From Copromyces sp. CBS 386.78 (Eukaryota > Ascomycota > Sordariomycetes > Sordariales > Sordariaceae), in the NCBI GenBank assembly GCA_030685235.1, contig MU839136.1:1-64000 (forward strand): 64,000 bases of DNA, written 5' to 3'. The notes under the pieces are model-generated. The model was not told where the DNA came from. It saw nothing but the letters and a program-made list of their open reading frames with translations, and did no database searches. A program made the position numbers and the translations under genes. Shown piece by piece: positions 47,141 to 56,322 of the stretch. Position 1 is the stretch's first letter. Each line of letters starts with the position of its first letter.

Positions 47141-50100
47141 ATGGCCAACCGCGACGAGTGGAAGCAATTGAGCGCTACGGTACGAACTCCCATATTCTCC
47201 TTGTTGACCGTATTGCTGACATGATCTTCACAGAGAGACGAGATCGTCCGCAGCAATATCTTCGTCAAGCTTGAAGATGGTGATGGATGGAAGTCAAACC
47301 CCGAAATCCCTACGGCCAAGGAGATCCTCCTACTCCAAAAAGAAGCCGAAGGTCTTCCTGAAAACCATGTGGAGCAGCCCTGGAAGTCGAAGGAGGACTA
47401 TTTGAAGGCTCAATACGAGATCCTTCGTCGCGAAGGCACTGAAGGCTTGCGATTCGCAGTCAACAATTACATATGGAACAATACCCACGGACTGCGCCAG
47501 GACGATGATGAGCACAAGTTCGTCTATACCCAGGTCCGCGTCAAGTCATACGTCATGACAACATTGGGACCTCTTGCACGCGTTGAGTTCATGCCGCAGC
47601 GAGCCATCAAATGGCTCAAGTCCGGCCGCCTGAAGCCCGGCAGTCTTCTTGCCATCACCACCAAGGCCGACAAGTTCAAGACCATTTGCAAGGTTGCTGT
47701 GGTTGCCCAAAGGCCGTACTTGCTTGGCCTTGACCAAACCCCTCCACTCGTCGATATCATGTGGGGCAACCCAGAAGATGCCGTCTTCGATTGTGATCTC
47801 GAACTTGCCATGATTGAGGCGCGGCACGGCTACTTTGAATCCTCGCGTCATTCTCTGGTCGGCCTGCAACTGGCTGCCCAGGCAGAGTATGTATCGCAAT
47901 AGAGACCCAAGCTGAGATGGATCATAGGCTAATAATGATTTTCTTAGTACCCCTATCGACAAGTACATCACCGGCAGTCACAAGAAGAATGAGACACCAA
48001 GCTTCATATCCCAACATCCAACTATGGACTTCACTTCTGTTTTGCGCCAACCGCTTGCAGACTTGGAGAGGCTTAAAGCCATGCGCGAGTTCAACGTACT
48101 CTCTGGATCGCTCACAATCCCAGAAGATGCGGAAGGTATCAGCTTTCTCGACGCCTCGCAGTTATCTGCCCTCCATCAAATGGTCTCCAAGGAGCTGGCC
48201 ATCATCCAAGGCCCTCCAGGAACGGGAAAGACCTTCACTTCAGTGGAGGCAATCAAAATCATGCTTGCGAGTCGCCGGAAACGTCCAGGACCCAACCCGC
48301 CCATCATTGTCGCTGCGCAGACGAATCATGCCTTGGATCAGCTGCTTGGCCACTGTCTTGACGCGAACGCAAAGATTTTGCGTCTTGGCTCGAGAAGTGA
48401 CAGAGAGGACATGAGGCCGTACAGCTTATATGAGGTACGCCGCAAATGCTCCCGTGGTGGGGGTGGTAAGCGGTTCAGAGAACTCGAGGATGACCGCCAT
48501 AACACCATCCACAGAGTAGAGGCGCTGGTTAACAGTGTTTTTGGGGACAATCTCATCGACCCACGCGAGCTTCATACACATGGTATCATTACCGAAAAAC
48601 AGCTGAAGTCTTTGTACGATGAGGAACTGGAGACAATCCCGGAGTTGGAGAAGCTTGGTCCCTTTTCCTTATGGCTGGGAGACTCCCGAATCCCGGCCCG
48701 GATTATTCGCGACAGGCAGCCTCTAGTATCAGAAACACTGGAAGCTGACGAGGACTTCGATTACGAGCGCGACGTGGAGAATATCGCGTACGATGAAGAG
48801 GACGCAGACAGGATCAACGGCAAGGAAATCAAGCTGATGCATGTATGGACCGGAAAGTAAGTTGACGACTTCCCACGGGTCTTGCATGCCACTTCGTATT
48901 GATTTCAGGGAAACTAACAATACATTGTGTGCCACTTCGTATTGATTTCAGGGATACTAACAATACATTGTGAACCAGGGAGCCCGGGCACTTCAAAAGC
49001 TGGAATCATCGTGCACAACGCTTGCTTAGAGAGAAGGAAAACCTCTTTGATATACCCCAAGATTGGAAGGGCGCAGTTTACCAACATCTCCAGTCCCAAT
49101 TGGTACAAGCAACAACTCCGACGCTGGCTGGGCTACTGGCCAAATATGTCGATATATGCAAGCAGCGCAGAGCACTCAGAGCTCGGCAAGATATCGACAT
49201 GGTCTTCCAACAAGATATTGCGGTAATCGGCTGCACAACAACCGGTCTCACAAAATATCGCGCATTTCTGGCCGGGTGTCAGCCCCTGACCCTACTCATC
49301 GAAGAGGCTGCCGAGACCAGGGAAGGCAACATTACCTCGGCTCTATATCCTTCCCTTCAGCAGCTCGTTCTGGTTGGTGACCACCAACAAATGTCGCCTC
49401 GATGCGATATCCGATGGCTTGGCCAACATCCTTACAACTTGAACGTCTCTCTTTTTGAAAGGCTCATTAACCTTGACATGAATCACGTCATGCTCAATGA
49501 ACAGCGTCGTATGAGGCCGGAGCTGAGACACATAGTCTCCCCATTTTATAAGAACCTACAGGACCACCCCAGTGTTCGATCTCCGGAAGCACGTCCGGAT
49601 GTCCCTGGGATGGGTGGGCGCAATTGCTGGTTCTTCGATCACGAATGGCTTGAAGACACGAACTCTGACAACAGCAAACTCAACGACCAAGAGGCTGAAA
49701 TGATCACCCTCTTCTTTGTCTATCTTGTCGCCAATGGCGTGTCTAGTGACAAGATAACCATCTTGACATACTATAGGGGCCAGAGAAGTCTGCTCCTTAG
49801 GAAACTGAAGGGGCATCCGTCGCTTGCTGGTTGTTACTTCAACGTCTTTACAGTGGACTCGTACCAAGGTGAAGAGAATGATGTTGTTCTCTTGTCCCTG
49901 GTTCGTAGCCCTCATCCAGCCTATGGGCGCAACATTGGTTTTCTTGACAACCCGCACCGAGCTGTGGTTGCCATCAGTCGTGCTCGGCAAGGGTTCTATA
50001 TGTTTGGCAACGTGACCAACTTGGTCGAGGCCAAGATCGAATCAACGTTCCTGTGGGGTACAATTTATCAAAGATTTGTGGACCAGGGCATGGTCCGCCG

Positions 50101-50998
50101 AGAGCTTGGACTTCCTCTGGTCTGCCAAAACCATGGAAACGAGATCTGGATCAAGGAGCTTGATGATTGGGCCGACAACGCTGGTGGCTGTCACGAAAGG
50201 TGTCGAGAGACTAGGCCTTGCGGCCATCCTTGCACTCTGAGATGTCATGCTATCGCGCATGAAAATCTTCCCTGCAGCAGCCCGTGCTTCCAAATCGTTC
50301 CTGAGTGTGGGCACCCTTGTGATGGTCTTTGCGGCGAAAGATGTTTCCACAATTGCGAGGCCTTCAGGCAGGCAAAAGCGTTGGCCAAGCAAGCGCAGAG
50401 ACAAGAAACTGGCTCACCAAAGGGGAAAACCATCGAAGACCTTTTACTCCAACATGGTGCTCAAGACTTTGGATATGAGGAGCCAGCTAAGCGCAAAGGT
50501 GCTATATCAACAGGTAGTCCTGCTCGTGGGCTTTACAGTCATCTTAGGGAGATGCCATTGCGTCCTCTGGAGGACAATTGGAAGAATGCCGAAGCCGTAA
50601 TCCGGCAGCTGGACAGAGAGCTTGACGAAGACCGAGCAAAGAGGAACGAGATGTGGCTCAGCCAGAATCATTATATGCAAGACCGATGGATGCCAACGGG
50701 TGTCAATGCCTCCGGCACCCGTGTCCGTACTGGCCCAATTATCACTCGTCCAACCATCACTCAATACATCCAGCCTCCAAATGACTTGCCGGCCATGACC
50801 ACCACAACCACTTTGACGGCTGGTTCTGGCACTGGTCCAATCTTCGCGCCCACATCGAACCATTTCCCGAAGATCGCCGCTGTCCCTCAGCCTGAACATT
50901 TGATTCAATTTGAGCAGGACGACTCTGCTGCTCCTGAGTCCAGCATGGAGAACAAGGCAACAGGAGATTTGAAAGAGGATCTGATTGATTTGGCTTAA
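47141..50998 (+). CDS. NFX1-type zinc-finger superfamily 1 RNA/DNA helicase (ZNFX1/Hrr1/SAD-3-like)
   Basis: Exons 47141-47179, 47234-47886, 47948-48856 and 48979-50998 give 1206 aa. Introns are 54, 61 and 122 nt. The helicase core has Walker A QGPPGTGKTFTSVEA, AAQTNHALDQLL, Walker B IEEAAETREGN, VLVGDHQQMSPR, TVDSYQGEENDVVLLSLVRS and NPHRAVVAISRARQGFYMFGN. C-terminally, CRETRPCGHPCTLRCH and PECGHPCDGLCGERC are NFX1-type zinc-finger repeats; the last ~250 residues are otherwise low-complexity. The family includes animal ZNFX1, fission yeast Hrr1 (RNA-directed heterochromatin) and Neurospora SAD-3 (meiotic silencing). I infer an RNA-silencing role but cannot tell which paralogue this is. The third intron contains a 43-bp tandem duplication with an extra branch point and two decoy acceptors. 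Confidence 0.9.
48888..48973 (+). repeat. 43-bp tandem duplication within helicase intron 3
   Basis: Units 48888-48930 and 48931-48973 differ at two positions. Each contains TTGATTTCAG followed by an ACTAAC branch-point word. Removing one unit would leave a 79-nt intron, close to the usual length here. Using either internal TTTCAG as acceptor would lead to an in-frame stop soon after (TGA), so the CCAG at 48978 is the productive acceptor. Confidence 0.85.
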
Positions 50999-51092
50999 TA
51001 GCCGAGCGTGTCTCTTCAAAGATAAGTTGGCAAGCATACGACTACTTATCACTCCGTCAAAGCCCTACATACTACAGTTCAAAATTAGGCCT

Positions 51093-51249
51093 AAAGAGGG
51101 AAAAAAAGAAAAGAAAATGAGAAGGAATATTGATGAAGGAAAGGAAGAACAAGAAGAAAAGAGAGAAAGGGGGAGTGAATGAAGAAAGAGGAGGAGAGAG
51201 AGAGGGAAAAGGAAGAGAAAACAGACAAAAGAGAGAAGAGACAAGAGGT
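51093..51249 (+). repeat. Homopurine tract, about 157 bp
   Basis: The + strand is almost entirely A and G with only a few scattered pyrimidines, built from GAAAAG/GAGAGG-like units. It starts about 95 bp after the helicase stop codon, so would form part of its 3' UTR. Such tracts can form triplex DNA or bind poly-purine RNA proteins. Confidence 0.75.
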
Positions 51250-52149
51250 ACTAGACTAGCAATAATAAGGGATATTTCCCTGTCGGGACGAGGGACCTGG
51301 TATGTATGTGAATAGTAATGTAATAAGATAATCTATAGTCTGCGTCCTGCTCCATTGCTTGATTGTGATGTGTGGATAGTACTACTTACTCATATGTGAC
51401 TTGCCGTCTAACACCTCGTGACACCTCTACGTGGGAGAAGTTCGATTGCGGTTAAATGAAATTTGGCGCGTTGTAGACAATAGAGTGTTTAGGCCTCACG
51501 ATTCTCAATCTCCTTTATTAGTTGCACAAGCATTTTTGCCTCGCGCTCTGCTCTAAAACCTATGTAAATTTTTCCTTCTAAAAGGCCCACCTGTCCCGCA
51601 TCAGCCATATGTCGCCCTTCCATAGGTCGGTTTCGCGAGGTTTGTGCAACTTCTGCCAGAACTCCCTTGAGTTGTGCTTATGGTTTTCTCAATATGTTTC
51701 TGCGAACCTCCGAACTAGTATCTCTCTATCCGTGTATCGGTACATTATATCCCTTGCAATTACAAGAAATGGGACCAAGCCGTGAACGTTGGTCTAGTAT
51801 GTAGTTCTTCTGTTAGCGAACGCGTAATAATTTGCAGCTTTATGTACAGGCAGATTAGATCAGACAGATTTACGTTAAGTATGGTAATATGAGCCTCGTG
51901 CATACTCTCCAACCGAAGGGAGATAGGATGATTGATCCCAGTCGCCTGTTGTTCTATAGTGGTATAGTTCTACGGATCCTACTTAAGGGTAAACCGCATT
52001 TATTGGAGAATTCTATTTAGCTCTAGAGTATAATACAAGTTGTCGGGAGGATAATGTATTATAAAGGAATAGACTATGAACGTATTAGCTCGGACGTGGT
52101 TAGGAAATCTATTACTACTATCAAGCCAATTGGCAGGATACTAATACTC

Positions 52150-52729
52150 TTAGTATCCTGTCCCATAAGATTTATTAGTCAACTTATACAATACCCTATC
52201 TGGCAATGCGAGTTAAGTATACGCTGGAATACATACTCTGGTAGGTCTCAGTTCAGATATCCTAGAAGTCCTCCATTTTCCTCCACCGCTCTAGCTTGTT
52301 CTTCCCCGCAGTAAATCGAGTTTCCTGCTTAAGTGTTGCGTCCAAGTAGGGAAGGGCTATCGCCGCGTCGATAACTACCAGGACGCCGACTTGATACTAT
52401 GGCATTCTAATGCCGACATCTTATAATAGCTAGGTAATTCGCCGGCTTTTATCAAATACGCCGTCGTATAGTACGCGGTCTTTATTCAGCGATATAAGCT
52501 TGCGAACTGTCTCCTCCGCGGCCAGGGCGCTTGTACTAGTATTGTAGGCCTGTACGAACTCGCACAGCGCTGAGACCTCGTCTGGTGTCGATGTGTCCTC
52601 TTCAGGATCCATTAGGCCGAAGGAGGTCCAGTTCTCGGTATTACTCAGGAAATCCAACTCCATAGCGGCCAGTTTGCAGATATAGAGTGTGGCAGAGAGT
52701 ATAAAGCCACCGTGCCATCGCAGAGTCAA
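52150..52729 (-). pseudogene. RIP-scarred relic of an unidentified fungal protein gene
   Basis: An open frame (52430-52729) encodes a stretch such as LDFLSNTENWTSFGLMDPEE and ALCEFVQAYNTSTSA. Further along the - strand, another frame reads ALPYLDATLKQETRFTAGKN, then LERWRKMEDF, a stop, DI, a stop and TETYQSMYSSVYLTRIAR. Both stops stand where Trp would fit (TGG to TAG/TGA), the change RIP makes. Frames are not continuous, so the gene is broken. The layout faintly recalls the fungal DUF3632 family, but I am not confident. It lies in a locally AT-rich patch outside the main RIP island. Confidence 0.5.
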
Positions 52730-53493
52730 AGACTCAAGAGACGAGTTGTGTCAAGTGGGAGCAAGAGGACGTACATATGTATATATATATGTGCACGGAT
52801 TCCGTTTCCACACCTCTCTAGACTAGGTTTGCAACCTTCCTAATACTGCATAGTTAGTTAGAGATCTTGCATACGGTTATAGGGCGCTTATACATACCTA
52901 TGAATTATGCAGACAGAGCTTCCAACATTACAATGATTTGACTGGCTGGCGCGGAGTAGAGGTGAGGGCTCCCCCATTTTCATGCTTACCAAACGCCCGC
53001 CCAGATATGATATCACAGGAAAAAATGGGAAAAAAATTCCAACTTGACAGATAAGCAAGCAAAAAGGTGTCGAAATGCATATAGGCCTTTTGGCCATAGA
53101 CCCAGTAGTCCGTTTGCTGTGGACTGACTGACTGTCTTTCAAGAGGAAACAGAACCCTCCACGACGAAGCCACGAAGCAAATTCTAGTAGAAAGAAAGGG
53201 CTTGTCGTGAATTAGAAGGAAGCCATGGAGCAATAATAACCAAAACGCAAAAAACAAATTCGAATGCCCAAAAAGACCTCCAAAATGTAAAACACCAAAG
53301 GAAAGCTCTGTATCAGTCCTTTCCATGTTTCCCTCCTCCCATCACCACATACCCCACAACCCACTAAACACCTCACTGACAATATGATCTACCAGGCTAT
53401 TCACCATCGTCTCAGCATTCTCCAATTTCCTTTGTAGCCTTTTCCCCCATTGCTTCCTTTCCCTTTTCGCAGCTTGCATTCGTCGGTGTCCTC

Positions 53494-55599
53494 CTACGTC
53501 ACCGGCGAAATCTCATACCCAATCAACACCTCCGTGCTCGTACCATCCCACCCCCTCGTGCCCGCCGCCGAAATCATGATCCTGCTCGTTGGATCGATAT
53601 ACAAGGACGAAATGACGCCCGCTTTTGGAGGACCCGGTACAACCACAAAGGGAACTTTGGAATGCTTCGTCGCCTGTGTCTCGCCCTGCAAATCCCATAA
53701 ACGGAGAATGTCGTGCGACGCGCAAATAATGTGTCGCCCGTTGGCCATGGGCCGCACGCAGCTGACTGCTCCGCTGCCGTTGGGAAACTTCAGGGTGCGC
53801 TCGGGTTGCCAACCTCCGCGAGCCTTGTGGATGCTGAATTCTTCGACAGTGCCGTTGCGCCGGCCGGCGTAGATCCAGTTGCCGTCGACGGACCAGCAGG
53901 CGCCCATGCACCAGGGTGGGACGCCGCGGCGGTTGCCGATGCGGGCAACGGGGTCGGGGACGCGGCGGTCCCAGATCCGGATGGTGCCGTCGATGGAGGC
54001 GGCCATGAAGATGTTGGGGGCTGTTTGGGTGTCGTCGTTTTGAGCAGCGGGAGGAGGGGCCGTGTTGAGGACCATGCTCGGAGAGGCGGGGGCGATGGGT
54101 TCGAAGGGAATGGGTTCGTGGTCGGTTGGGGGGACGGGGTTCTGGTCTTGTTGTAATTGTTGTTGTTCTTGGGTTTGTTGCTCGGGGATTGCGGCTGCTT
54201 GGTGTCCAAAGTCTGACATGGTGTGACTGGAGTCTCCGTTAGATATGTCCACGTTTATGGTCCCGTTTTCGGCTGGCCCGTTGACATCAGGCCCGGGTCC
54301 CTGGGCAGCGTCGTTGGTGTCCGTTAAAGGTTCGGCATCGCCCATGGGGAAGTCGTCGGTGTGCTGCCCTTGGTTGTTCTGTTCCTCCTTGAGTTCCATG
54401 CCCATAGCTCTGGAAAACTCATTGTCGTCTTCATCATCCCCAAAGGCATTCCCACCGCCTATTGTTTCGTTATCGCCGAAGAGTGACCCTGCAGGACTAC
54501 CGAATAGCGACTCGTGTTCTGGGGACGGGACATCATTCGCGGCGCCGTCGTTCACGACGGATTGCCCTGTCGTGTCCATATCTCCATTTGCCCCGTTCGA
54601 GAAAAAGCCGTTCATAACTGGCTTCGAATTGTTACTCTCGAAGGTGTCCGTTATAATCTCGGGATCGCTGGCCTCGGCTGGAATCGGGGCACCCGAAGTC
54701 GGTCGTAGCTCAATAGCCGATATCTGTCCACCGCTGCCCTCAAACCGTCGTATAACCGACCCGTCGTTGAGGTCCCAGTCCAGCACCGTCTTGTCCCAAC
54801 TTCCGCTCAGCACGCTCTTTTCATCGGGGGCCAGTTGTAACACGCTGACGGCATTGGTGTGGCCATTCGTCCGCAGGCAGTGTATCCTCTTTCCCTCGTC
54901 GTGCCTCACGCTCTGTAGGTTGATGCCACCACTTTCTAGACCACTCAGTGCCCACAAGGCCTGACGGTGAACTGCCAAGCTGTATACCGGGGATAGGATC
55001 CTGTCGTCATCTCTCGTGTTCTGTCCTGTCCACTCTTGGTTGTCCCAATAGCTCATAAGCACTCCCGACTTGACAACGCTGTCCACGAATGGGTGTTTTT
55101 GGGCGACAGTGAGTTGCTGCTTGCCATTGATGGTGCCGATGCCGTCAAACTTTCGGATGTAGCCGTCGGATCCGCCCGTCAACCAGTATCGCATGTCGGG
55201 GGTGATGGCTATGGCGTTGATGCTCGTGGCTTGTGGAGCAGCCATGGTAGGAACAATGTCGTACGTGGAAGCTGTGATGTACTCCGGTCGTATCGTTGGT
55301 CGCCATTTTGCCCCTGATCCTGAACCTGGAGGTGTCGCGGAGACGCGTCTAGCTGTTTGGGACGTGGTTTGGTCGGGTGCGTTTGGGTCGTGGGCGTTTT
55401 GTGCTTGGGATTCGTCGAAGGGTTCTGTTTCCGGTTCGGGTTCTGGATCTCGCTCGGGCTCGTCTTGCTCTTCCTGTTCTTCCTCGTCGTCTTCGTTGAA
55501 GTCTTCACCGTAGGTGTCGTTCTCGTTGTCATCGGCGTCCTCCATGAGCTCATCCTGCTCGTTGTCGGAGCTGCCATATTCTCGATCGTCTTCGTCCAT
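53494..55599 (-). CDS. spt8: SAGA complex subunit SPT8, WD40-repeat protein
   Basis: A single 701-aa frame without introns. Residues 1-75 are a long acidic tract (MDEDDREYGSSDNEQDELME, then Glu/Asp/Pro). The conserved SPT8 opening ASTYDIVPTMAAPQATSINA leads into WD repeats: YWLTGGSDGYIRKFD (about 140), VLSGSWDKTVLDWDL (about 275), MAASIDGTIRIWDRR (about 535), WIYAGRRNGTVEEF (about 575) and IICASHDILRLWDL (about 625). Residues ~310-520 are a disordered Gln/Asn/Asp/Pro-rich insert splitting the propeller. SPT8 helps SAGA contact TATA-binding protein at promoters; it acts in the nucleus. The start is the first ATG and gives an acidic N-terminus like known SPT8 proteins. Confidence 0.93.
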   Translation of the reverse strand: MDEDDREYGSSDNEQDELMEDADDNENDTYGEDFNEDDEEEQEEQDEPERDPEPEPETEPFDESQAQNAHDPNAPDQTTSQTARRVSATPPGSGSGAKWRPTIRPEYITASTYDIVPTMAAPQATSINAIAITPDMRYWLTGGSDGYIRKFDGIGTINGKQQLTVAQKHPFVDSVVKSGVLMSYWDNQEWTGQNTRDDDRILSPVYSLAVHRQALWALSGLESGGINLQSVRHDEGKRIHCLRTNGHTNAVSVLQLAPDEKSVLSGSWDKTVLDWDLNDGSVIRRFEGSGGQISAIELRPTSGAPIPAEASDPEIITDTFESNNSKPVMNGFFSNGANGDMDTTGQSVVNDGAANDVPSPEHESLFGSPAGSLFGDNETIGGGNAFGDDEDDNEFSRAMGMELKEEQNNQGQHTDDFPMGDAEPLTDTNDAAQGPGPDVNGPAENGTINVDISNGDSSHTMSDFGHQAAAIPEQQTQEQQQLQQDQNPVPPTDHEPIPFEPIAPASPSMVLNTAPPPAAQNDDTQTAPNIFMAASIDGTIRIWDRRVPDPVARIGNRRGVPPWCMGACWSVDGNWIYAGRRNGTVEEFSIHKARGGWQPERTLKFPNGSGAVSCVRPMANGRHIICASHDILRLWDLQGETQATKHSKVPFVVVPGPPKAGVISSLYIDPTSRIMISAAGTRGWDGTSTEVLIGYEISPVT

Positions 55600-56322
55600 T
55601 GTGCGTGGTGGCGGTAAATTCGTGGAGTGGCTCGACTGTACAAGTGGCTATACCAGGTATTTAAGGTCGGGAGATTCGAGAATGCGTGACTGATGTACGT
55701 GAACCAGGGAAGTGGGAAATGTTGTTGAGGAAAAAAAGATGATAACGGGAGGAAGATGCTGATCCCAGTCTCGAAGGTCCCCGAATCGAAGCTACCTGCT
55801 GCGGCAGGCATTGATGGTCCAACCTCGGTGTTAAGGTTTACCGGATCAGCAGGGCAGAACGCTAACACCCCGCACCCCACCGATCGCCATCCCACTGTAA
55901 ATCGACCCAACAAGGGATGCCGGGCAGTCCCTGAGCTGTTACCTATAGACGGGCAGGCAAGAAACAATTGTCCAATCACATGCAGGGTCATCAAGGTGCT
56001 TTTCAAATGTCAACAGATGGATATTCAACTCGGAGATTGTCAAGTTCAAGGTATCTTGCTGGCTATCATGATGCAAACAGAAAGACGATATATGCGGAAA
56101 TGGAAACAGACAGCGGTAAGATGGCGAAAAGATCCAACATGCATCGCGAAACACCTAAAACGACCCGAACCCGAGCGAGCAATGCAAACGCAAAAACCGT
56201 AACCTAGAAAAGAACGAGGGCCTTATCCATCTTCGCCCCGGGTATGTATCCTCCTCTTCTCAACTGTTATTCTTTGGGAATCTGACTTGGGCTAGTCGTT
56301 GACTGACCCCCGTTACCCAGAC
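55600..56322. other. Intergenic region upstream of spt8
   Basis: This 723-bp stretch holds the spt8 promoter and leader. It also borders the 5' side of the MFS gene's neighbour only by its 3' end (stop at 56323), so the right half is likely terminator and 3' UTR. No further feature seen. Confidence 0.5.

Larger units (their letters stand above)
50999..53493. other. Intergenic region downstream of the helicase, partly AT-rich
   Basis: Contains the helicase 3' UTR, a homopurine tract at about 51093-51249, an AT-rich partly RIP-like stretch at about 51.9-52.4 kb, the protein relic at 52150-52729 and the 3' UTR of spt8 (about 53.3-53.49 kb). A short ATATAT run lies near 52,780. No RNA gene recognised. 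Confidence 0.5.
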
